Shown piece after piece: positions 1 to 7,570 of a stretch of DNA of 15,316 bases. A program made the translations under genes and the position numbers. Location of the stretch: positions 1-15,316 of the forward strand of contig LT649715.1 of NCBI GenBank assembly GCA_900128395.1. The letters are read 5' to 3'. Below the pieces are notes generated by a model, which saw only the letters and a program-made list of their open reading frames with translations, was not told the origin of the DNA and searched no databases. The DNA comes from Stramenopiles sp. TOSAG23-2. Taxonomy: Eukaryota; Sar. Positions within the stretch are counted from its first letter, which is position 1; each line of letters opens with the position of its first letter.

Positions 1-359
1 TTTGATATAAAACCCAAAATGGGAGAATCTGCATTTTATATCCATTTAGTATACAAATAATATATACTTAAAAGTACCAAATTTTATAGTTTTGGGTGTA
101 TATCAGGATAGTCTAATACCTGGAGTAATACCGCGTGCTATACAAGGAGGTATGTGCGTATAGTAATAATAGCAATCCATCAAGCAATCCAGCAATGCAC
201 CAATCCAGCAAAAAAATAATAAATAAATATAAACAAAGAAATACGTATATTTATATATCCTAGCAGTAGAGAGAGTAAAAGTAAATCATATACTAAATAA
301 ATAAATATATATATGTTTAGATAGATAAATTTGTAATTACATAGTTATATTTATCACAT
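1..359. other. AT-rich intergenic or 5' leader region
   Basis: No convincing coding sequence is visible on either strand. The stretch is AT-rich. A short imperfect repeat of CAATCCAGCAA lies at about 174-210. A GTATGT sequence at 150, preceded by AAGGAG, looks like a 5' splice donor and could belong to a leader intron of the downstream gene, but no matching acceptor can be fixed from sequence alone. Confidence 0.5.
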
Positions 360-408
360 ATGAACGACGAACTAAGGGGCAAAAGTATTTTCCAATCAAA
401 GAAGGTAA
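360..408 (+). other. possible small first exon of the 876-2075 gene, or an upstream ORF
   Basis: An ATG at 360 opens a short frame (MNDELRGKSIFQSKK) that runs straight into AAGAAG|GTAAGT, a very good splice donor at 405. The likely acceptor is the AG at 869-870, just before the ATG at 876. Spliced from 405 the frames do not match and the short frame ends soon after, so it would act as an upstream ORF. Spliced from an alternative donor four bases later (GTATAG at 409), the frame joins the 876 gene exactly and adds 19 residues to its N-terminus. Both readings are inferences; the splice itself is more likely than either coding consequence. Confidence 0.35.
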
Positions 409-671
409 GTATAGTGATATTTCCCCTCCTCCACCCCGGTCTCTCTCTGTACATAAATGTTAATTTAGATAGTATAAATATATATCATAAATTTAATAAT
501 AATATGATATATATGTATATTTATAAATATGATTATGATATGGTTTTCTAATTATTAGCCACTGATGAATTTTTTAAAAATATGAAGATGAATAATTTCT
601 GAAGAAAGTTTGATACCTTTCATTTTTGACGAATTTTTTTTCCATTTCTGAGGCTAATTGGATTTTCAACT

Positions 672-676
<5 letters not shown>

Positions 677-718
<42 letters not shown>
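677..718. repeat. (CA)21 microsatellite
   Basis: Forty-two bases of uninterrupted CA dinucleotide, preceded by a short imperfect ACACG run. It lies inside the inferred leader intron upstream of the 876 gene. The Thr-His and Cys-Val repeat translations across it are artefacts of the repeat. Confidence 0.97.
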
Positions 719-722
<4 letters not shown>

Positions 723-723
723 T

Positions 724-746
724 TTTTATATATATATATAATATAT

Positions 747-777
<31 letters not shown>

Positions 778-810
778 TAATATATATGTATATGTATATA
801 TTTATATAAA
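724..810. repeat. TA-rich repeat with two copies of a 39-bp unit
   Basis: A TA dinucleotide stretch broken by GTATATG and TTTATA. The segment starting AATATATATGTATATG occurs at 740 and again at 779, so the unit is duplicated with a 39-base period rather than being a simple (TA)n run. It directly follows the CA tract. Confidence 0.85.
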
Positions 811-875
811 TATACAATACTAACATTGTTTTTTATTTTGTTATTATTATAAGTTTTTTTTTAAATCAAGAAAAC

Positions 876-1140
876 ATGTCAGATGAATACTTCATAAAAA
901 CGTCCAAGCAATTAATTTCTAACTTTAAAAAAAAGCACCCGGATACAAGCGATGAAATACAGCTTATATTTAATGTATATGAAAAATATTATAAAAAGAT
1001 GTATGATTTAGAAAGGAAAGAAAGAATATTAGAAATGGAAACTAATATGGCTTTGAGAAGAGAAAATATTGATCTTCGAACAGAAATTGAAGGATTGAGA
1101 AGTATAACTACGATAGGCAATAACATTGCTGTTGGTAACG

Positions 1141-1181
<41 letters not shown>

Positions 1182-2075
1182 GATGATGATGCTACAATGT
1201 TTAGAGTATCATCATTACATGCAAAATATGTTAATAATATTGATAGTAATAATACATTTAAAATAGAAACAAAGAATAAGAATGTAAACCAAAATAATAA
1301 TGCCGAGAAAATAGTAGCGAAGGATTCTGTTACACTATCGTTTGATGATACAAGCGAAGGTAGAAGAAGCTATAGTTCATCTATATCTGAAAATAGTAGT
1401 AGACCAAGGGGAACTTCCATATTTGGTGATTTGAATGATTTTCTTCATGATGATAATATTATGATGGGTGTTACCCCACGCAGTAATAATAATCTTAGTA
1501 ATGATGATGATAAATATTGCAATGCAAACAGTACTGTATATAATAATATGCATAATAATAATAATAATAATAATAACGATTACAATGACGATCATGAGAA
1601 GAATCCGGCAAAAAGGGATAGTATTAAAAAAAGAAATTCAAGATCATCTATTGAAAAAATATTGAATAGCAGAAAAGGTTCCTATTTTTCAGTAGACAAT
1701 ACAAATGATGATGTTATTAATAATTTTAGTGATGTGTATAATGTCAAGAATGCAAATATCAACCGCATATCGTCATTACCATCGTCAGATAGAATTTCTC
1801 CAGCATTGAGTATGAATGGAAAATCAATAAGAAAACAACAATTGAGTGAAAGTGAATTAAATGCTGCTTCAATGCTGGGATATGGACCGACAAAAGTTGA
1901 AAGTGATCTAGCTAAGCGACTTGCAAAATTGTCTGGACATAGCGATTTGACACCAAATGATTTAGCATTGGCATTAGCACGTTCTGTAAATAATGGTATA
2001 ACCGCGAGTAATGTTGGTCGCACTAGAAATAATATGAATATTTATGATGATAGTAATACCGACGATGATTTTTAG
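876..2075 (+). CDS. coiled-coil, Asn-rich protein of unknown function
   Basis: A 399-residue protein I do not recognise. Residues about 1-45 look helical and mixed-charge; about 40-78 form a predicted coiled coil rich in Glu, Arg and Leu (LERKERILEMETNMALRREN). A 13-Asn run follows at about 90-102, and the middle is a low-complexity Asn/Asp/Ser segment with a second Asn run near 225-235. A basic patch (KRDSIKKRNSRSS) offers kinase-type sites. The C-terminus, about 325-380, becomes ordered again (SELNAASMLGYG..., then AKRLAKLSGHSDLTPND) and is probably helical. No membrane segment or signal peptide is visible. The ATG has an A-rich context (AAAACATGTC) and sits six bases after a candidate splice acceptor, so a short upstream coding exon is possible. 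An AATAAA lies at 2091, 16 bases past the stop. Role unknown; a scaffold or cytoskeletal adaptor would fit the layout but is a guess. Confidence 0.85.
1141..1180 (+). repeat. AAT-repeat tract coding poly-Asn
   Basis: A near-pure AAT trinucleotide run inside the 399-residue protein, in the frame that yields Asn. A second, shorter AAT run lies at about 1552-1575. Trinucleotide slippage in coding sequence is common in AT-rich protist genomes; the reverse-strand frames across it (poly-Ile/Val) are not genes. Confidence 0.9.
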
Positions 2076-2090
2076 TGTTAAAATGTAATG

Positions 2091-2096
2091 AATAAA
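2091..2096 (+). terminator. AATAAA polyadenylation-like signal
   Basis: AATAAA 16 bases after the TAG of the 876-2075 gene. The spacing suits a compact 3' end, but in such AT-rich DNA the hexamer is frequent by chance. Confidence 0.4.
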
Positions 2097-2165
2097 TGTA
2101 GTGTGATATTTTATTTTTTATACTTAGTATTTTTTATTAATATTATCATAATGATATGTACACCG

Positions 2166-2248
2166 TTCGTCGTACAAAAATGACGCACGGCACAAAATTG
2201 AGTTTTTTACTCCCTCAGATACCTGTACACGTGCTTTTGTACGACGAA
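2166..2248. repeat. long inverted repeat (14-bp perfect arms plus inner 5-bp stem)
   Basis: TTCGTCGTACAAAA at 2166-2179 is exactly reverse-complemented by TTTTGTACGACGAA at 2235-2248. Directly inside, GCACG (2185-2189) pairs with CGTGC (2230-2234), leaving a 5-base bulge on one side. The result is a stem of 19 pairs around a loop of about 40 bases. It lies 90 bases past the stop of the upstream gene, in an otherwise structure-poor region. It may be a 3' UTR structure, a transcription end element, or the remains of a small inverted-repeat transposon. Confidence 0.85.
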
Positions 2249-2676
2249 GTTTTAAAAATATATATGTGTATACGTGTATATATATAAAATAATAATAAAG
2301 TACCCGTATTTCAATATTTTTTATACACTCGTATTTCTACCCTCCAGTGATGACAATTCCTACGACCTCTCAAAAGAATAATAGCGTGTTTTGAGCCAAT
2401 ATTAATATCTATCTCAACAAAATGTCAACTCCCGTAACAGGAATTACCGATGAGGTAAATAGATGTTATCAACCTTCTGGTTATGAAAAATATGAAAATG
2501 GCGGGGAATAAATTGTACCAGGGTATAATTCATTGTATTTCTCGCCAAATACACATTTTAATGCATAAAGATTAGTATAGGCGCACGTCTTAACTAACCA
2601 CTGCTTGAATGTCTCGAAATGTGGTTTACGTATAAAATATATTTTTTTTTTCGAAAAAATTTACAATTTCAAAAGA
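2249..2676. other. intergenic region with one tiny candidate ORF
   Basis: AT-rich region between the hairpin and the small membrane-protein gene. An ATG at 2422 in good A-rich context opens a 29-codon frame (MSTPVTGITDEVNRCY...) ending at 2511, with a possible donor (GAG|GTAAAT) at 2455. A splice from there to the acceptor at 2521 would give a 28-residue product instead. Nothing distinguishes either from chance. A 7-bp inverted repeat (CTCAAAA/TTTTGAG) lies near 2372-2400. Confidence 0.4.
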
Positions 2677-2922
2677 CTACTTTCCTCTTCCAATTTCTAC
2701 TGAGAGCTTTTTGCTTTCCTTTCTTAATTTTTTACTTTCTTTTCTAGCTTTCTTTTCTGCTAATTGTTTTTTTCTAAGCGCTCTACCTTTCTCAGTGAAA
2801 AATTCTCGGTGAATACAGAACAACCAAGGAGTAACGAAGGCCAAGCAGAAAATAACAATCAACATAACTATTGATGTATCCAATTCTACCACCTCCTCAT
2901 CTTCTTGCAATAAAAACCACAT
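2677..2922 (-). CDS. small single-pass membrane protein with basic tail
   Basis: An 81-residue protein. It has an acidic N-terminus (QEDEEVVELD, residues 6-15), one hydrophobic segment at about 17-38 (SIVMLIVIFCLAFVTPWLFC), then a strongly basic, Lys/Glu/Arg-rich helical tail (RALRKKQLAEKKARKESKK). By the positive-inside rule the tail should face the cytosol and the N-terminus the lumen or outside. An in-frame TGA four codons upstream supports this ATG. The layout, one membrane span followed by a charged coiled-coil-like tail, resembles small integral membrane proteins such as animal SMIM15, but I cannot claim homology from layout alone. Lys and Arg codons are almost all AAA/AAG/AGA, as in the neighbours. 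It is transcribed towards the 399-residue gene and away from the CLC gene. Confidence 0.7.
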   Translation of the reverse strand: MWFLLQEDEEVVELDTSIVMLIVIFCLAFVTPWLFCIHREFFTEKGRALRKKQLAEKKARKESKKLRKESKKLSVEIGRGK

Positions 2923-3319
2923 ATTGCTAAATCAAAAGATGTAAAATTATTTGTCTATTTCTATTTACAGATGTATATGCAAATACACATGCAGACACAA
3001 TTTATTGATACTTTTAATCAACGTTAATAATAATTACAAATGCAATTCTTGCCTAGTTCGTGAGATAGTCTTGTAATGGCAGAGTATATATAAGTCTGTG
3101 TGTTGTACGTCAAATTATAACTAACAATAGTTTAATAACAATAATAGTAGTATATAGTATATGATAAAATAACAACTACTGTATGTGGCAATAGATTGCT
3201 TATGCTAGACTGATAATAATAATATTAAAATATAAATAACGTAAAAAATGGCTATATTATGTGGGATTATACTAAATGGATGTTTTAATAGTATTATTAT
3301 ATAATATTATAGGTTTTAA

Positions 3320-3352
3320 TTGGTGCACCAGCTGGCCAGCCTGGCGCACCAA
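3320..3352. repeat. GC-rich near-palindrome in AT-rich spacer
   Basis: TTGGTGCACCAG at 3320-3331 pairs with CTGGCGCACCAA at 3341-3352 at 11 of 12 positions, around a 9-base loop (CTGGCCAGC) that is itself nearly palindromic about TGGCCA. A related GGCACCAAA follows at about 3370. The GC content stands out from the surrounding AT-rich DNA. Possible roles are a hairpin or a binding site for a dimeric factor upstream of the CLC gene. Confidence 0.75.
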
Positions 3353-3656
3353 AAGACCAAAAGCAACAAGGCACCAAACTGTAAAAAAAAAAGGCTGTGA
3401 CTGTGACCAAAACAAATATTTTACCTGCATTTAATAATTACAAAAGAGGAGCTAATGCTATATTCCTATTATAAAACTAGCATTTTTTTGAACTTTTTTT
3501 TTGAACTGGTTCGGTTTTTTTTTCAGATGGCCATGGTGCAACTTTACAACTGCAAATGTGCAAATCTTAAATTATATATGGCAATAATATAACGTGTGTA
3601 TAATCAATTTTTATTGTATTATAAAATATATTATTATAACATCATTATAAAATTTA

Positions 3657-3676
3657 GTGTGTGTGTGTGTGTGTGT
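3657..3676. repeat. (GT)10 microsatellite
   Basis: Twenty bases of GT dinucleotide, followed by a short TA run and then an imperfect GT/GC-rich stretch at about 3714-3756, all within 175 bases upstream of the CLC start codon. Confidence 0.95.
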
Positions 3677-3828
3677 AAATATATATATATATATTTATAT
3701 TTATTATAGATTTGTGTGTGCGTGCGTGTGTTTCTGTTTGCGCGTGTCTGTATACTTTTTATTACTGAGAAATAAAAAATTATAAAAACGAATATTTAAC
3801 GAATTATAGGGAGATTATTTATAGTATC

Positions 3829-6822
3829 ATGGATATTTCTACGTCGAAAACAACAGTCAAGCCTGTTAAAGAAGATGTAGTAAGACCAGCAGAGTTGAGA
3901 GAAAAAGTGGTAGAGATGGGTAGTAGAACGGGAAATGATGATAACGTTCCGGAACAGTTCAATGTGGATGAGGCACGAGTTCTTTTCGAACCCGATGGTG
4001 ATAATAATATGGATGATATTGTAAATTTGCCTACTTTGAAAAAACAAAGTGTCAACGAACTCCTTCCTAAAACTAACTCTTCACAAGAGTTAAAAGACCA
4101 TAGACATAAAACCAGAGAAAATTTAAAAATCGAACGCCGGAAATCGCATTATGGAAGAACCTTTAAGCAAAGGCAAGAAATTCTTGAAAAAAGAAGAAGA
4201 GCATCGCATAAGGGGGTTACAAAAAAAGACCTTTTATTAAGCTTTACACATAAAAAAGCACATGGTTCGAGAAATGTTGGTGGGCACCCACCACATGATA
4301 AGGAAGCGTATGATTCCATTGAAGCAATTGATTATTCTACCCCAGATACAGTCCAAGAAACAGATTTTTTAAAATCACAGGATCATGATAGTAGAAAATG
4401 GCGTGGCTGTTTCCTTTGGACTTTATATTTTTTTTTCGGAGTCATCATTTCAGTAGTTATAACGTATACCTTGCTATTATGTGATATCATTTTAAATGGG
4501 CGCGTTTATTTAACTACTGAGAGTTTAAATACTGGTGCCATTGGAAGTGCATGGTGCGCATGGGTTGGAACTAGTTTAGCGCTTTGCTTGGGTGCTGCAT
4601 TTTGCGTTCTTGTTGAACCAGCTGCTGCATCATCTGGCATACCAGGATTATTAGCATATTTAAATGGCGTCACACCGAAAGCTGGGAAATCATTTATTAC
4701 TGGGAAGGATACGGATTTCCTATCATATCAAACAATGTTTTCAAAATTAGTCGGCATGATTTTTTCCATTCCATCTGGTTTATGCATTGGCCCGGAAGGT
4801 CCTATTATCCACATTTCGGCATTGCTGGCACGTTGGATAGGGAAAATAATGCACGAGATCGAACATAAATTATTCCCTGATTATGCGTTTAGAACGAAGA
4901 AATCAGAAGCACGAGATTTTCTAGCAACTGGAGGTGGATGTGGTATAGCAGCTGCATTTCGAGCTCCGTTATCTGGTGTTTTATTTGTTGTAGAAGAAGC
5001 CTCTTCACACTTTAAAGTTAAACATCTAGAGCAGACATTTTGGGCGTGCATTATGTGCTACTTTGTTGGTTACACAATATACCAACCTGAGGAAGGATTT
5101 TCAAAATTTGCATTGCCTCAAGGAAAATTTTGTTTCCAATACGATTCTGTTATGGTGCTCTTTTTCGCTATCATTGCTGTTCTTGGAGGTATAATTGGTG
5201 CGTTCTTTAATCAAGTTGTTGAGGAATTGAATCATTGGCGTGTTGAGAATATCAACAAATCCGCTTGGAGAAGGGTTGCAGAAGTTGCTTTTATTTGCCT
5301 GCTTACAGGATCATGCGCCGTGCTTCTACCAGCTGCATGGCCGTGCAGAGAAATGACTCCTGCATTAATGACAGTGGATAGCACTGGTTGCCATAAAGAT
5401 GCAGACACCCGTCAATTGTTCAAAGGGACAATCAAATATGAAGCTATGGAATCTATGTATGGCGAACAGAATATCAGTGCTTTGCCAGCAGCAAATCAAC
5501 GCATGTTGCTAAATGCGCGGAAATACCGTGTACCAAAGCAATACCGCGCTGCTGGGAAAACAAAAGATATGTATGACGATATCTACATATCAAAAGAGGC
5601 AAAAAATATCAAGGTTTATTATGCTCATAAATATACATGCAAAGGTAAATACGAATACAATGAAATGGCTGGTTTGTGGCTAAATGGTGGTGTTAAATCA
5701 GCGAAAAAACTGATGGAACGAGGGTTTCCAACTGCATTAAGTTGGCATACGTTATTGGTATTTTTTATTGTATACTTCATTTTAGCTGCACTTACTGCTG
5801 GAATTAGCGTCCCGGCTGGATTGGTTATCCCAATGATGTTGATGGGTGGTTCATTTGGTCGTTTGGTCGGGCTAGTTGCCATGGAATGGAGACGCAACAA
5901 TTGCCCAGGTTATGAAAATTTAGATCATGATTTGGCATCTTCCAATATGTATTATTGGACTGGTTCATATCGCTGGACTTTGTACGACTGTACCATGCCA
6001 GATCCAGGTACGTATGCCATTATTGGCATGGCGGCAATTATGGGTGGTTCTGGTAGAATTACAATGATGCTTGCTGCTGTATTGCTAGAATTGACAGCAG
6101 ATCCTTTACTTATTGCACCTATTGGTGGCACGTGTATTGTTGCTATGTTGGTCGGTAATAGCTTTAACCATGGTCTGTACCACGGTTTAATTCCTGTTTT
6201 TAACTTGCCATATTTAAATATGGAACCATCAAGTTTAATGTGGATTTCAAAAGTAGAGGAGGTTATGACTTATCATCCAATTTCTATTAAAAAGATAGTA
6301 TCTTTAAAAACATTAGAAAAATTTATTATCGCTTTACAAAGTGGTGTTATCAAACATAATGCATTTCCAGTTGTTTCTCAATTAAAAGATGGTGGGCCAC
6401 ACGATTTGAAATTGCAAGGGCTGATCACGAGACAACAATTATATGAAGCGTATGAAACTGCACAATACGAAGCTGTAATGGGATTCATGAATCTATACAA
6501 TTACATGGAGCGATCACCATTAACTGTATACCCACATACACGTTTAGGTCGCGCGTATGAGGTCTTTCAAAAGCTTGGTCTACGCCACATGCCAGTAATC
6601 AAAACAAATGGTTGTATTGTTGGTATTTTGACGCGAAAAAATTTACAAACGTATTTACTCCATAAAAATGCATCATTAGCTAGAATACAAGCAGTTTTTC
6701 GCGGTAAATTAGCAAGAATTAGACGTAGATTGGCATTGGAAAAATTACATGCTAAAAAAACTTTTCGGTTAGATAGTACCAGTAGTAACGACAAAACAGA
6801 TAACAGTAAAAAAAATGAGTAA
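3829..6822 (+). CDS. CLC-family chloride/proton exchanger with CBS pair and C-terminal IQ motif
   Basis: A 997-residue CLC anion transporter. Residues 1-190 are a long, basic cytosolic N-terminus with kinase-type sites (ERRKS at 102-106, KRRRAS at 121-126). The membrane core runs from about 195 to 800. It has SSGIP at 268-272 in place of GSGIP, with the chloride-type central Ser269 kept. It has GPEGP at 321-325 in place of GKEGP, with gating Glu323 present, and a VEE pair whose second Glu390 matches the proton glutamate of exchangers. TAGISVPAG..IP with GGSFGR follows at about 656-678, and Tyr784 sits in GLYHG. Both glutamates argue for a Cl-/H+ antiporter rather than a channel, closest in style to the CLC-6/CLC-7/plant branch, so an endosomal or vacuolar membrane is likely but unproven. 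CBS domains lie at about 805-875 and 890-945. An IQ motif (I953 Q954, R958 G959, R963) follows. A long loop at about 505-630 is an insertion. AATAAA comes 5 bases after the stop. Confidence 0.96.
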   Translation: MDISTSKTTVKPVKEDVVRPAELREKVVEMGSRTGNDDNVPEQFNVDEARVLFEPDGDNNMDDIVNLPTLKKQSVNELLPKTNSSQELKDHRHKTRENLKIERRKSHYGRTFKQRQEILEKRRRASHKGVTKKDLLLSFTHKKAHGSRNVGGHPPHDKEAYDSIEAIDYSTPDTVQETDFLKSQDHDSRKWRGCFLWTLYFFFGVIISVVITYTLLLCDIILNGRVYLTTESLNTGAIGSAWCAWVGTSLALCLGAAFCVLVEPAAASSGIPGLLAYLNGVTPKAGKSFITGKDTDFLSYQTMFSKLVGMIFSIPSGLCIGPEGPIIHISALLARWIGKIMHEIEHKLFPDYAFRTKKSEARDFLATGGGCGIAAAFRAPLSGVLFVVEEASSHFKVKHLEQTFWACIMCYFVGYTIYQPEEGFSKFALPQGKFCFQYDSVMVLFFAIIAVLGGIIGAFFNQVVEELNHWRVENINKSAWRRVAEVAFICLLTGSCAVLLPAAWPCREMTPALMTVDSTGCHKDADTRQLFKGTIKYEAMESMYGEQNISALPAANQRMLLNARKYRVPKQYRAAGKTKDMYDDIYISKEAKNIKVYYAHKYTCKGKYEYNEMAGLWLNGGVKSAKKLMERGFPTALSWHTLLVFFIVYFILAALTAGISVPAGLVIPMMLMGGSFGRLVGLVAMEWRRNNCPGYENLDHDLASSNMYYWTGSYRWTLYDCTMPDPGTYAIIGMAAIMGGSGRITMMLAAVLLELTADPLLIAPIGGTCIVAMLVGNSFNHGLYHGLIPVFNLPYLNMEPSSLMWISKVEEVMTYHPISIKKIVSLKTLEKFIIALQSGVIKHNAFPVVSQLKDGGPHDLKLQGLITRQQLYEAYETAQYEAVMGFMNLYNYMERSPLTVYPHTRLGRAYEVFQKLGLRHMPVIKTNGCIVGILTRKNLQTYLLHKNASLARIQAVFRGKLARIRRRLALEKLHAKKTFRLDSTSSNDKTDNSKKNE

Positions 6823-6827
6823 GCTAT

Positions 6828-6833
6828 AATAAA
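6828..6833 (+). terminator. AATAAA polyadenylation-like signal
   Basis: AATAAA only 5 bases after the TAA of the CLC gene. Chance occurrence is possible in AT-rich sequence. Confidence 0.35.
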
Positions 6834-7570
6834 TTAATTAACATAAAGTTTAGAGTTTCAGAGATCCCAGAGATATGTGCATAATACTATGAATACATAT
6901 TTATAAATTTGTTATTCAATTTTTCGGATATGATACCTTTATACTAATACTACTGGTATATTCTGTATTCTGTATTGCAGTGCTATTCCAGTATTCTGTT
7001 TCTACATATAGGCAATCTGTCATCTACTTACACTATTAAAATATTATACTAAGCCATTTAAATTATACTCAACTAGCACACTTACGCTTTTGCAAAAATA
7101 CAATGGCACACAATAGCAAAATATACACAATATCTAGGTCCTATAGACTTTTCATAAAATGTTAAATGTGTGTGGTGTTGTTACCTGGTACAGTAGCTAC
7201 AGGTACAGTACCTGAGGCCTGTGGCCTGTGAGGCCTGAGCGATAACTAGAGCTACTAACTTATATTTATATATTTTTCTTCTAGTAATAAATATGCGGTA
7301 TGTGCGTATGCACATATATAATAATAATATATCATATATATATATTTTTCTTCTTTATTATAATGTTATTTAGAATTATAGAACTTAAATTAGAATATCT
7401 TCTTCTATTTCATCTATTATAAAACAAATAAGTACATTCCAATACATGAAATAGAATACATATACATATATATAAATATATAAAATACATACATAGATAT
7501 TTCCAACAAATAGCAGTGTTCATATCATCATTTATTATACATATAAATATATTATTAATAAATAAATAAT
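6834..7570. other. intergenic region between the CLC and FERM genes
   Basis: Roughly 740 bases without a supported gene. It should hold the 3' end of the CLC gene and the promoter of the FERM gene. The only distinctive structure is the GC-rich repeat island at 7183-7239. A GGTATGTGCGTAT at 7297-7309, identical to 149-161, could be a leader-intron donor; AG sites near 7513 could serve as its acceptor. Short TA runs occur at 7317-7345 and 7460-7490. Confidence 0.5.
7183..7239. repeat. compact GC-rich island of palindromes and direct repeats
   Basis: GGTACAGTA occurs at 7187 and 7202 (15-base spacing). CAGGTACAGTACCTG at 7200-7214 is a perfect palindrome about its central A. Two tandem GGCCTGT units lie at 7216-7229, and TGAGGCCTG occurs at 7213 and 7229 (16-base spacing). 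The block stands out in base composition from the AT-rich spacer on both sides and lies about 330 bases upstream of the FERM gene, where a cluster of protein-binding sites would be plausible. Confidence 0.75.

Larger units (their letters stand above)
2923..3828. other. 906-bp divergent intergenic region with repeats
   Basis: Region between two divergently transcribed genes, so it should hold both promoters. It contains the GC-rich near-palindrome at 3320-3352, a strong-looking 3' splice acceptor (long T run then CAG) at about 3525, a (GT)10 tract and a GT-rich stretch up to about 3756. The acceptor could end a leader intron of the CLC gene. No clear coding exon is visible; a 24-codon open stretch at 3313-3384 is noted separately. 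Confidence 0.5.

Noticed and set aside
620-826. Open frames on both strands with Thr-His, Cys-Val and Tyr-Ile repeats
   Set aside because: Translation artefacts of the CA and TA microsatellites.
1377-2023. Other frames inside the 399-residue gene, including poly-Ile/Val and a 113-codon reverse frame
   Set aside because: Shadows of the real coding frame and of the AAT repeat.
2422-2511. 29-codon frame starting MSTPVTGITDEVNRCY, which briefly recalls ADF/cofilin N-termini
   Set aside because: Too short; no continuation exon on this strand carries the rest of an ADF fold, and the region opposite holds another gene.
3526-3591. 21-codon frame after the strong CAG acceptor near 3525
   Set aside because: No matching upstream coding exon and no recognisable product; the acceptor is more likely part of a CLC leader intron.
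7183-7239. CRISPR-like array
   Set aside because: Repeat units are only 7-15 bases, overlap each other and have no spacers; the genome is eukaryotic.
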